Shown here: positions 1 to 7,522 of the stretch, piece by piece | How the letters are laid out: each line of letters starts with the position of its first letter | Numbering within the stretch: the stretch's first letter is position 1 | Source of the DNA: an uncultured bacterium | GTDB taxonomy: Bacteria; Bacteroidota; Bacteroidia; Bacteroidales; CAIWKO01 | DNA: 16,342 nt | Assembly (NCBI GenBank): GCA_903916135.1 | Contig: CAIWVT010000094.1 | Location: forward strand, 1-16,342 | Direction of reading: 5' to 3' | Made by a program: the position numbers and the translations under genes | The notes under the pieces: generated by a model | Database searches by the model: none | The model's input: the letters and a program-made list of their open reading frames with translations, nothing else | Told to the model about the DNA's origin: nothing

Positions 1-446
1 ATAAACTATTGTTTACCAACATCTTGGATATCCACATTCACGTCCCATAACATTTTTCCGCCTAAAGTGATATCCACATTGGCTCCCCATAACATTTTTC
101 CGCCTAAAGTGATATCCATATTGGCGTTTTTTGACATTTTTTCGCCATCTTGGATATCTACATTAGCTCCCCATGAAGTTCTTTCGCCATCTTGGATATC
201 CACATTGACGTTTTTTGACATTTTTTCGCCAACTTGGATATCCATATTGACGTTTTTTGACAATTTATCGCCATTCTGCATATCACTTATGTCTCCCCAT
301 AAAGTTTTGCCGGCATCTTGGATATCCACATTGCCTCCTCATAAAGTTTTGCCGCCATCTCGGATATCCATTTTGACTCCTCATAACATTTTCTCGACAT
401 CTCGGATATCCATATTGGATCTCTATAACATTTTTCGCCATGCTCT
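1..446. repeat. 42-bp tandem array 1 (ten units)
   Basis: Ten contiguous units of exactly 42 bp begin at 27, 69, 111, 153, 195, 237, 279, 321, 363 and 405. Nearly all open with GATATC inside a TGGATATCCA-like palindrome, followed by CACATT or CATATT. The middle of each unit is of one of two kinds: a T-tract type (GACGTTTTTTGAC, units 3, 5, 6) or a CCCC type (GCTCCCCATAA, units 2, 4, 7 and relatives). Most units close with CGCC plus ATCTTG or TAAAGT. Unit 7 is degenerate (CATATC). Because 42 is a multiple of three, frames stay open on both strands, but no start or ribosome site supports a protein. Bases 1-38 match 4701-4738, the left edge of array 2, at 33 of 38 positions. Confidence 0.93.
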
Positions 447-464
447 ACTGAATCTTTATTGAAG

Positions 465-494
465 AAAAAGGCTTACTTGTACAGTAAGCTTTTT
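465..494 (+). terminator. Intrinsic terminator, possibly bidirectional
   Basis: Perfect 7-bp stem GCTTACT (471-477) / AGTAAGC (483-489) with loop TGTAC, followed by TTTTT and preceded by AAAAA. The flanking A and T runs make it usable on both strands. It ends any transcript from the array side and insulates the downstream aldehyde dehydrogenase gene. Confidence 0.75.
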
Positions 495-545
495 CCATTT
501 ATGCGGAATCTTAAAAATTCTACTGCTAAATATATTTTTATTTCC

Positions 546-574
546 TTGAAATTCTCAGAAAAAATATATCTTTG
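546..574 (+). promoter_or_regulatory. Bacteroidota-type promoter for the aldehyde dehydrogenase gene
   Basis: A -7 element TATCTTTG (567-574) matches the phylum consensus TAnnTTTG, with TTG at 546-548 and an 18-bp spacer. Transcription would begin near 580, giving a leader of about 50 nt before the ATG at 630. Confidence 0.7.
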
Positions 575-629
575 CAGCCGTTATGCAAAAAGATACATAA
601 CTATTTTTTACTATATAAAAAACTACGAT

Positions 630-2045
630 ATGAAAATGTTTATTGGTGGTGAATGGGTCGCCAAAAAAGATACCATCTCGGTATATGACCCTTATGATAA
701 TTCCTTGATTGACATGGTGCAAAAAGCTACTCAAGAGGATGTGAAAACAGCCATTGCCTCTGCAATTAAAGGCTATGAGATAGCACGAAAGATGTCTGTA
801 CATCAAAGGGCTACTATTTTGTACAAAACGGCAGACTATGTGGAAACACGCAAAGAAGAGTTTGCTCAAATCATTGCCCGTGAGGGTTCAAAAACGATAA
901 AGGAAGCTCGAAAAGAAGCAAATCGCTGTGTGAATACGTTGCGCATTTCCGCAGAAGAATCAAAGCGGCTTTTGGGCGAAACTATTCCCTTTGATTCCTT
1001 TCCAGGGGGAGAGAAACGGGTGGGTTATTTCTACCGTTTCCCCATCGGAATCGTGTTGGCTATAACGCCTTTCAACGACCCGTTGAACCTGGTGGCACAC
1101 AAATTAGGACCCGCCTTTGCTGCGGGCAACAGTGTGATATTAAAACCTGCCACTGTTACCCCGCTATCAGCCATTAAGCTTGCAGAAGCTTTCTTAGCAA
1201 GCGGTTTGCCAGATGAATGTCTGCAAGTGATTACCGGACATGGCAGCGAAATAGGACCGGCACTTGTGCAGAGCGAAGAGGTGCGCATGGTTTCGTTCAC
1301 GGGCGGATTTGATGCCGGAAAAGACATCACCAAAATAGCAGGCATCAAAAAGATAGGCATGGAGTTGGGTTCTAATTCACCCGTTATTGTGTGGAAGGAT
1401 GCCGATTTGCCCCTTGCGGTGGAGTCGTGCGTTTCGGGTGCTTTTTGGGCTGCCGGACAAAACTGCATCGGAGTGCAACGTATCTATATTCATGAAGATA
1501 TCTATGATGTTTTCGCAGCCAAATTTGTTGAATTGACCAAAACCTATAAGATTGGCAATAAGCTTTCGGAAGATTGTGATATGGGACCGATGATTACCGA
1601 AAAAGAAGCCGAACGTGTGGAAGCTTGGGTGAAAGAAGCCGTCAGTATGGGGGCTCGTTGCCTTTGTGGCGGAGGCAGAAAGGGTGCCATTATGGAGCCT
1701 ACCGTTATGGAAAATGTGCCCGAGACCGCCAAAATTCATAAGGACGAGGTGTTCGGACCCGCGGTGAATCTCTATAAAGTGAAAACCATAGAAGAAGCCA
1801 TCGAAAAGGCAAACAGTTTGCCGTTTGGTTTGCATGCCGCCATATTTTCTTCAGACATAAATACCGCTTTCAAGGCGGCTTATGAATTGGATTGCGGCGG
1901 GGTGATGATTAATGATTCCACAGACTATCGTTTGGATTCTATGCCTTTCGGAGGTATCAAAAACTCAGGCTTGGGACGCGAAGGCATCAAATTCTCACTA
2001 CAGGAAATGACAGAACCCAAAACTATTTGCTTCACACTCGCTTAA
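630..2045 (+). CDS. NAD(P)-dependent aldehyde dehydrogenase, lactaldehyde/phosphonoacetaldehyde dehydrogenase-like
   Basis: A 471-residue aldehyde dehydrogenase that oxidises an aldehyde to its acid with NAD(P). The fold signature is complete: Asn149 in TPFND, the cofactor-binding Lys172 in ILKPA, general-base Glu245 in MELGSN and catalytic Cys279 in GQNCIG. The Glu-Cys spacing of 34 is that of the superfamily. The C-terminal stretch MPFGGIKNSGLGREG, ending EMTEPK, resembles the lactaldehyde and phosphonoacetaldehyde dehydrogenase branch, but the substrate cannot be fixed from sequence. The open frame extends upstream to a TTG at 459, yet that stretch spans the promoter and terminator. ATG at 630 (MKMFIGGEWV) fits the family N-terminus; the ATG at 636 is an alternative. 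pruA follows 33 bp downstream, so the two dehydrogenases probably act together in amino-acid or aldehyde catabolism (inference). Confidence 0.93.
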   Translation: MKMFIGGEWVAKKDTISVYDPYDNSLIDMVQKATQEDVKTAIASAIKGYEIARKMSVHQRATILYKTADYVETRKEEFAQIIAREGSKTIKEARKEANRCVNTLRISAEESKRLLGETIPFDSFPGGEKRVGYFYRFPIGIVLAITPFNDPLNLVAHKLGPAFAAGNSVILKPATVTPLSAIKLAEAFLASGLPDECLQVITGHGSEIGPALVQSEEVRMVSFTGGFDAGKDITKIAGIKKIGMELGSNSPVIVWKDADLPLAVESCVSGAFWAAGQNCIGVQRIYIHEDIYDVFAAKFVELTKTYKIGNKLSEDCDMGPMITEKEAERVEAWVKEAVSMGARCLCGGGRKGAIMEPTVMENVPETAKIHKDEVFGPAVNLYKVKTIEEAIEKANSLPFGLHAAIFSSDINTAFKAAYELDCGGVMINDSTDYRLDSMPFGGIKNSGLGREGIKFSLQEMTEPKTICFTLA

Positions 2046-2059
2046 AATGTATAACTTTG
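2026..2059 (+). promoter_or_regulatory. Possible internal promoter before pruA
   Basis: TAACTTTG (2052-2059) fits TAnnTTTG. A TTTG lies at 2026-2029, with a 22-bp spacer that is a little long. If active, it gives pruA its own short-leader transcript in addition to readthrough from the upstream dehydrogenase gene. Confidence 0.4.
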
Positions 2060-2078
2060 TATAAATATAAAATGTACT

Positions 2079-3704
2079 ATGAACAACGCAATCTTTAATT
2101 TCAGAGAACCAAAAAACGAAGCCGTATTAGGCTACCTAAACGGAAGCCCAGAACGCATCAATTTACTTAAAGAATTAGTATTTCAGAGTCAAATGGAAAT
2201 AGAAATTCCATTGATTATAGATGGAAAAGAGGTGAGAACGGGCAACACCAAACAGCTTGTGATGCCCAACGACCATCAGCATGTGTTGGCGACCTATCAT
2301 GTGGCGGGCGAACGAGAAGTGAAAATGGCTATTGAATCTGCCCTGCGCGCTAAGGAAGATTGGATGAATTTGTCGTGGATTGAACGGGCGTCGGTGTTTA
2401 TCAAGGCTGCCGAGTTGATTGCGAAAAAGTATCGGAACGTGCTCAATGCCGCTACCATGTTGGGGCAAGGAAAGAATTGCTATCAGGCAGAAATTGATGC
2501 TGCTTGCGAAGTGATAGATTATTTGCGCTTCAATGCCTATTTTGCATCAAAAATTTATGGCGACCAGCCGACCACAGAGTTCGACATGATTAACCGTATG
2601 GAATATCGTCCCTTGGAAGGCTTCATCTATACCATTTCACCGTTTAATTTTACGGCTATAGCCGCTAACCTCAACACGTCGGTGGCACTGATGGGCAACA
2701 CAGCGGTATGGAAACCTGCATCAACGGCTCTGTTATCAAATTATTTCTTAATGAAAATTCTACACGAAGCGGGCTTGCCCGATGGTGTGATTAATTTCGT
2801 GCCGGGACAAGGGTCGCTCATCAGTAATATCGTGTTGAAACATTCTGATTTGGCAGGAATCCATTTCACGGGTTCCACCGCCACTTTCAATGGTTTGTGG
2901 AAGCAAGTTGGAGATAATTTGGAGCATTACAAAACCTATCCGAAATTGGTGGGCGAAACGGGTGGCAAGGATTTTATCTTCGTGCATAACTCTGCAAACC
3001 CTTTGGAGGTGGCAACAGCCATTGTGCGCGGTTCGTTTGAATATCAGGGGCAGAAATGTTCGGCAGCATCGCGGACGTATATTCCCGAATCGTTGTGGTC
3101 ACGGATTAAGAACTATATCATTGATATGACACAGGCAATAAAGGTGGGCGACGTGCGCGATTTGGATAATTTTATGAATGCTGTGATTGATGAAGCTTCG
3201 TTCGATAACATTATGTCGTATATCAACAAGGCGAAGGACGCCGACGATGCCACTATTATGGTAGGCGGCGAGGGGGACAAATCCGTAGGATATTTTGTGC
3301 AACCCACGATCATCCATACCACAAATCCACACTTTTTGACCATGGAAGAAGAAATCTTCGGACCTGTGATGACCATTTATGTGTATCACGATAACGAATT
3401 TGAAGAAACACTACATCTGTGTGATAAAACTTCACCTTATGCGCTCACAGGCTCCATTTTTTCAAATGACAAATACGCTCTTGTTGTGGCATGCAAAATA
3501 TTGCGCTATGCCGCCGGAAACTTCTACTTCAACGATAAGCCTTCGGGAGCTATGATAGGGCAACAGCCTTTTGGTGGTGCACGTGCTTCGGGCACCAACG
3601 ATAAGTCGGGCAGCCATCTGAATTTGTTACGTTGGGTTAGCCCACGCACCATCAAAGAAACTCTGTTGCCTGCCACCGATTTCCGCTATCCCTATATGAT
3701 GTAA
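2079..3704 (+). CDS. pruA: L-glutamate gamma-semialdehyde (1-pyrroline-5-carboxylate) dehydrogenase
   Basis: A 541-residue aldehyde dehydrogenase of the P5C dehydrogenase type. It converts glutamate semialdehyde, the open form of pyrroline-5-carboxylate from proline breakdown, to glutamate using NAD. Key residues are present: Asn190 in SPFNFT, Glu293 in GETGGKDF and Cys327 in GQKCSAASR, again 34 residues apart. The length and the segments GSFEYQGQKCSAASR and FGPVMTIYVY match the stand-alone (ALDH4A1-like) form, not the PutA fusion. No proline dehydrogenase gene is in the window, so that step must be encoded elsewhere. It lies 33 bp after the other dehydrogenase gene and 34 bp before the membrane protein gene, all on the same strand, so a transcription unit of three genes is likely. 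Confidence 0.94.
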   Translation: MNNAIFNFREPKNEAVLGYLNGSPERINLLKELVFQSQMEIEIPLIIDGKEVRTGNTKQLVMPNDHQHVLATYHVAGEREVKMAIESALRAKEDWMNLSWIERASVFIKAAELIAKKYRNVLNAATMLGQGKNCYQAEIDAACEVIDYLRFNAYFASKIYGDQPTTEFDMINRMEYRPLEGFIYTISPFNFTAIAANLNTSVALMGNTAVWKPASTALLSNYFLMKILHEAGLPDGVINFVPGQGSLISNIVLKHSDLAGIHFTGSTATFNGLWKQVGDNLEHYKTYPKLVGETGGKDFIFVHNSANPLEVATAIVRGSFEYQGQKCSAASRTYIPESLWSRIKNYIIDMTQAIKVGDVRDLDNFMNAVIDEASFDNIMSYINKAKDADDATIMVGGEGDKSVGYFVQPTIIHTTNPHFLTMEEEIFGPVMTIYVYHDNEFEETLHLCDKTSPYALTGSIFSNDKYALVVACKILRYAAGNFYFNDKPSGAMIGQQPFGGARASGTNDKSGSHLNLLRWVSPRTIKETLLPATDFRYPYMM

Positions 3705-3738
3705 ATCAAAATTTATAAAACCAATAAAATCATTAATT

Positions 3739-4350
3739 ATGAATTTTAAACGAGATTTTTTATGGATTGTTCTGTTCGGCACACTCATAGGGCTGAACGA
3801 AACCCTGTTGGGCGGTATGCATCTGCCTAATAAATCAATTATTTTGAGTGTCATCACGGTGTTGCTCTTGAGCATGGGACGCTATTTGTTCCCACGAATT
3901 GGAATATCCTTATTAATGATAGCGGTGGCATCGCTCTACAAAATAACGGATTTAGGCTTAGCAGGCTGCAAGCTTGAAGGCATGGTGATGTTGGGTGTAG
4001 CATTCGAAGTTTTTGCATCCATACTGATACGGAAAACCACCATAAAATTTTATTTCTTTGCCATAGTAAGTTTTTTAGCTGGACTATCCACTTTCATGGT
4101 CTTTGCACTGATGCAACGTTATGTGTTTAACAATGAATATTGGTTTGGACCCAAGTTTGTTGAACATATCTTCATCAAAGGACCCATCACAGCCGTGAGC
4201 GGGGCTTTGTTTTCCTATTTGGGTGTGATGGCAATCAAGCCTTTAATAGCATGGTATAATGTGGTAATGAATCAAAAGCCGTACATCATTCAGAGCATGA
4301 TAGGTGTATTTATTATCGGGTTTTGGTTCTTGGGATATTTTGTGGCATAA
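3739..4350 (+). CDS. Multi-pass membrane protein of unknown function
   Basis: A 203-residue, very hydrophobic protein that I do not recognise. About six or seven membrane segments can be seen, near residues 8-27, 35-52, 55-70, 79-97, 104-124, 150-168 and 185-202, joined by short loops. A conserved-looking amphipathic stretch around 125-145 (RYVFNNEYWFGPKF) lies between segments 5 and 6. The size and layout recall small transporter substrate-binding subunits such as ECF S components, but no diagnostic motif is visible and this is only a thought. The start ATG at 3739 is 34 bp after pruA with no intervening terminator, so it is probably cotranscribed and could move a substrate or product of the two dehydrogenases (inference). 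Confidence 0.8.
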   Translation: MNFKRDFLWIVLFGTLIGLNETLLGGMHLPNKSIILSVITVLLLSMGRYLFPRIGISLLMIAVASLYKITDLGLAGCKLEGMVMLGVAFEVFASILIRKTTIKFYFFAIVSFLAGLSTFMVFALMQRYVFNNEYWFGPKFVEHIFIKGPITAVSGALFSYLGVMAIKPLIAWYNVVMNQKPYIIQSMIGVFIIGFWFLGYFVA

Positions 4351-4359
4351 GTTTCTTAT

Positions 4360-4400
4360 ATTTTATATTTGATGAATTATTATTTTATCAGATATAAAAT
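4360..4400 (+). terminator. AT-rich hairpin after the dehydrogenase operon
   Basis: 14-nt arms 4360-4373 (ATTTTATATTTGAT) and 4387-4400 (ATCAGATATAAAAT) pair fully with one T-G wobble around a 13-nt loop. It starts 10 bp after the membrane-protein stop. There is no long T run, so it may be an RNA 3'-end stabiliser and not a terminator by itself. Confidence 0.45.
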
Positions 4401-4558
4401 GCATCGGTATATCTTGTTGAGAAAATAGTAGTGGAATAATTTGGATGGAATGAGCTAAAATGCACTTGCATATATCTATACAACTTAAGTATAGTGAAGC
4501 AGTCATGAGTGATTAGTATATACTATTTCTAAAATCATAAAATTTATCATAGTAAAAG

Positions 4559-4595
4559 GTTTGTCTCGATGTTCGATGGCAAACTTTTTCTTTTT
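4559..4595 (+). terminator. Intrinsic terminator of the + strand operon
   Basis: Stem GTTTGTC (4559-4565) / GGCAAAC (4578-4584), with one wobble, is capped by TCGA (4566-4569) / TCGA (4573-4576) with loop TGT and one bulged base. TTTTTCTTTTT (4585-4595) follows. It lies about 210 bp after the last + strand gene. The bases between it and the hairpin at 4400 show nothing I can name. Confidence 0.6.
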
Positions 4596-4700
4596 GGGAA
4601 GAAATATTTGCTGATGGAATAGTTCTTTTGAGGGATAGGTTGGGAATTTTATCTTTCACTAATTTTTTCTGTAAAAAATACATACTAATATATAATGTTG

Positions 4701-4968
4701 ATAAACTTATGTTTACAGCCATCTTGGATATCCACATTAATGTCCCATAAAGTTTTACTGCATAAAGTGATATCCACATTGGCTCCCCATGAAGTTCTTT
4801 CGCCATCTTGGATATCCACATTGAGGTTTTAAGATATTTTTCCGCCAACCGACATTCACCTTATGGCGTTTTTTGACATTTTTCCGCTATCCGACATTTA
4901 ACTTATGACGGTTTTTAATATTTTTCCGCTATCCGACATTCACATATTGACGTTTTTATAAGTTTTTC
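4701..4968. repeat. 42-bp tandem array 2 (about six units, degenerate)
   Basis: Same repeat family and orientation as array 1. Units begin at 4727, 4769, 4811 (40 bp), 4851, 4893 and 4935. The first three have GATATCCACATT. The last three have GACATT in its place, so the palindrome is lost. Unit 4769-4810 differs from unit 153-194 of array 1 at only two positions. The left flank 4701-4738 matches bases 1-38. The right end runs straight into the remnant of the 351-codon gene family at 4969. The long open frame on the - strand (4513-4848) uses a different reading frame from the open frame in array 1, which argues against a repeat-coded protein. Confidence 0.9.
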
Positions 4969-5176
4969 TAATGTGATTTATCATGATAAAAAGCTCTGCA
5001 AGAAGGGTGGATAGCAACACGCTCGCCTCTTCATGCCGGACATTAATGCGTGATGGTAATTTAATGTGATTTATCATAATATAAAGCTCTGCAAGAAGGG
5101 TGGATGGCAACACGCTCGCCTCTTCGTTCTAATCATCAATGCGTGTTGGCAACCCATTGAAGTTTCCGATAATCAT
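4969..5176 (-). pseudogene. Broken 5' end of a fourth paralog, with an internal 93-bp duplication
   Basis: Reading from CAT at 5174-5176, the frame gives MIIGNFNGLPTRIDD and then a TAG stop. Past the stop it continues NEEASVLPSTLLAE, clearly matching the start of the gene at 5255-6310 (MIIGNFNKLPSRIN...EEASVLPSTLLAE). The following part is present twice: 4969-5061 and 5062-5154 are near-identical direct repeats of 93 bp (31 codons). The rest of the gene, some 310 codons, is missing and array 2 takes its place. The initiating ATG lies exactly 1134 bp from that of the next copy, the period of the whole cluster, so this was once a full member. Confidence 0.85.
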
Positions 5177-5254
5177 TTCAGTAAAGTGTTAATATAGATA
5201 TTTTCAACTCTATTATCTACAAAATATAACGCCATTATGCCTATTTTTAGTCTT

Positions 5255-6310
5255 TTATTTTTGCTCCTCCTCAGGTTTTTGAATGGTGAAATACGAAAAT
5301 ATACAAGTTGATTGCAAGTTGATTTCTCGGCTAAGGCGGTGTTTTATTTCGGTGGCAACATAGGGTTGAATTATCTCAGCCTTTTCATAATAGTCAACCA
5401 AAGTGGCTACAGAGGCAATGCCTAAATGGAACTTTATACCCATATCGGGTGGCGTTTGGGTTCGATAATGAATCAAATACAAACTTTCATCTATGGTTTT
5501 CTGCATAGGTTCAAGGTTTGCCACAATTTTTTCGGTGCATAAATTCCTAATTTTGTCATGATTTTCGGCAATGAACGGTATCTCGAACAGTTGATTTGTA
5601 AGTTCATCTAAATACTTAGTAAACTCCTGCATTGGTTTTTTCAAACCATTCTGAGTATGTTTTATTTGATTGAACTTGATACCGGGCATCAATGGAAATT
5701 TCCATATCGGAATCTTTATAAAATCGAAAGAAGTGTCAGCAAATGAGCCGAGTTCAATATGTGGTATAAGCTCTTCAACAATACTATTGTAACACATTAG
5801 TACTTGATGTTTTGAAATTGCTTGGTTCAGAACGGAAATATATTCGTCTTCTTCATCTGCTATAAAATCTCCGATGGCATCATAAAGCGTCCAACATTCT
5901 TCTTTTGCAAAAGGCAATAACTCCATTAATTGCATGCCTTTCAAGCGATGTGCAGTAGCCAATTTTAATGTTTTTCGATATTCATTTTTTAACAACCTGT
6001 GTTTACCAATTGATATCAAGGAAGCTTTATCTTTTGGTTTCGATCGAATCAATTTTTGTATGTATTCATGATTTTTTATAGCTTCATTTACCATATCTAC
6101 ATGTTCCTGCGTTTTTCTAAAATGAAACTTCAGTAAGTTAAAAACATCCATATCGCTTAACTTATCTATATGTAAGTACACTTTCATTTCATACGATATG
6201 CCATTTATCATGATAAAACGCTCTGCAAGAAGGGTGGATGGCAACACACTCGCTTCTTCGTGCCGGACATTAATGCGTGACGGTAATTTATTGAAGTTTC
6301 CAATAATCAT
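5255..6310 (-). CDS. Tandem paralog A, 351 residues, unknown function
   Basis: Protein of unknown function and the last intact member of a three-gene tandem family. There is no signal peptide or membrane segment, so it is probably cytoplasmic and largely helical. Features shared with the sister proteins, at identical residue numbers, are an N-terminal block with Pro10, Ile13 and LLAE(R/T) near 27-31, the strongest motif SFDFIKIPIWKFPL (194-207), a QIKHTQ segment after it, an SLYL motif near 275-278, and the C-terminal block ending FTIQKPEEEQK. It starts at ATG 6310, 78 bp after the stop of paralog B. That gap has no TAnnTTTG element, so expression is probably from the promoter ahead of paralog C. 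Bases 6200-6310 are also the parent-like sequence of the duplicated remnant at 4969-5176. Confidence 0.85.
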   Translation of the reverse strand: MIIGNFNKLPSRINVRHEEASVLPSTLLAERFIMINGISYEMKVYLHIDKLSDMDVFNLLKFHFRKTQEHVDMVNEAIKNHEYIQKLIRSKPKDKASLISIGKHRLLKNEYRKTLKLATAHRLKGMQLMELLPFAKEECWTLYDAIGDFIADEEDEYISVLNQAISKHQVLMCYNSIVEELIPHIELGSFADTSFDFIKIPIWKFPLMPGIKFNQIKHTQNGLKKPMQEFTKYLDELTNQLFEIPFIAENHDKIRNLCTEKIVANLEPMQKTIDESLYLIHYRTQTPPDMGIKFHLGIASVATLVDYYEKAEIIQPYVATEIKHRLSREINLQSTCIFSYFTIQKPEEEQK

Positions 6311-6388
6311 TTCAGTAAAGTGTTTTTATAGCTATTTTTAAATCTATTATTTATAAAATATATCGCCATTCTGCCTATTATTAGTCTT

Positions 6389-7444
6389 TTATTTTTGCTC
6401 CTCCTCAGGTTTCTGTATGGTGCAATACGAAAATATGTATGTTGCCTGAAGATTGATGTGACGACTAAGTTGTTCTTTTATTTCGCTTAAAACATAAGGC
6501 TCAATCGTTGAAGTTCGTCCAAAATAATTCGCAATATTTTCGGCTGTTGTAATGCCAAAATGAAATTTCATTCCGGTGTTGCTTGGGGTTTGATTGCGAA
6601 GTTGATTCAAATAAAGACTATTGTCAATAGCTTTCTGCACAGGTTGGGCATTTGCCATGATTTTTTGTTGGCATAAATCCTCTATTTCTGCATAATTCTG
6701 AGCTGTGAAGGGTAGCTGCGCCAACTGCTTTTTCAGTTCCTCTAAGCCTTGGGTAAACTCACGCAAAGCCGGCTTTAAATCTTGCTGTGCATGTTTCATC
6801 TGTTTGAATTTGATGCCCTCAAACAAAGGGAAATCCCACAAAGGAATCTTTATAAAATCGAATGGCTGATGGGTGGGTGTATGAATAAGCTTCGGTTTAA
6901 AAATCTCTTCTACATGTGTACCGAATGCTAATATATACTCATTGTTTATAATGGCGTAGGTTAAGGCAGGAATATAAACGTCTTCTTGATTATCTTTTAT
7001 ATTCACTAAAGGATAAATTATTTCCCAGCATTTTTCTTCTGCAAATTCAATCAATTCGAAGATTTTTATAGCCTCCAATCGGTTTACATATTCTGTTTTC
7101 AAGGTTTTTCTAACTACCTTCATAAATCCTCTTTGCAGACCGATGAGATTGAGTGCATTTCTATCTTTGTTCTTTTGTTGACTCAGCTTTTTAACGAACT
7201 GATTTTTTTGCTTTATATCTTTATACATTTCCTGAGCTTGAGGATTATCAAGGGTGAGTATCAAACATTCATCTAAAACAAAGTCGTCGCTAAAATTATC
7301 TATATTACAATAATATAGGATTTCTATGGAGATGGAAGAAGCTAAATAAAATCGCTCTGCGAGCAGCGTGTATGGGTACATGCAGAGGGCTTCATCTTGA
7401 AAATTGATGGTGGAGGGCATTCTATTAAGGTTAGCTATTTTCAT
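6389..7444 (-). CDS. Tandem paralog B, 351 residues, unknown function
   Basis: Same length as A and C and alignable to both without gaps. Landmarks are MKIANLNRMPSTINFQDE at the start, TLLAERF (26-32), PFDFIKIPLWDFPL (194-207), FKQMKHAQQDLK just after, SLYL near 275-278, and the C-terminus INLQATYIFSYCTIQKPEEEQK (spanning about 22 residues; the last 11 are as in A). It is closest to A in the last 150 residues, while the stretch about 50-190 differs strongly. There is no export signal. The gene lies between C and A with 78-bp gaps on both sides. Similar intergenic sequence in all gaps shows that the duplication unit was gene plus spacer. I recognise no catalytic motif; a structural, scaffold or binding role is as likely as an enzyme. 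Confidence 0.85.
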   Translation of the reverse strand: MKIANLNRMPSTINFQDEALCMYPYTLLAERFYLASSISIEILYYCNIDNFSDDFVLDECLILTLDNPQAQEMYKDIKQKNQFVKKLSQQKNKDRNALNLIGLQRGFMKVVRKTLKTEYVNRLEAIKIFELIEFAEEKCWEIIYPLVNIKDNQEDVYIPALTYAIINNEYILAFGTHVEEIFKPKLIHTPTHQPFDFIKIPLWDFPLFEGIKFKQMKHAQQDLKPALREFTQGLEELKKQLAQLPFTAQNYAEIEDLCQQKIMANAQPVQKAIDNSLYLNQLRNQTPSNTGMKFHFGITTAENIANYFGRTSTIEPYVLSEIKEQLSRHINLQATYIFSYCTIQKPEEEQK

Positions 7445-7522
7445 ATCGTTATGTTGTTTGTATTGCTGTTTTTAAATCTATTATTTATAAGATATAACGT
7501 CATTCTGCCTGTTTTTAATCTT

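Noticed and set aside
27..446. CRISPR array
   Set aside because: Units are contiguous tandem repeats with no unique spacers, and there are no cas genes. The same holds for the 21-bp array at 9306-9494.
6..462. Repeat-coded proteins on both strands of array 1 (107 and 131 codons, 14-residue repeats)
   Set aside because: The 42-bp period keeps any stop-free frame open. The - strand frame begins at GTG within a repeat, no ribosome site is seen, and array 2 keeps a different frame open, so no frame is conserved.
459..629. N-terminal extension of the aldehyde dehydrogenase from TTG at 459
   Set aside because: It would begin upstream of the terminator and promoter and is unlike the family N-terminus; ATG at 630 is used instead.
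4513..4848. 111-codon - strand frame over array 2
   Set aside because: Half of it is repeat and half is the terminator region. Its frame is not that of the similar array 1.
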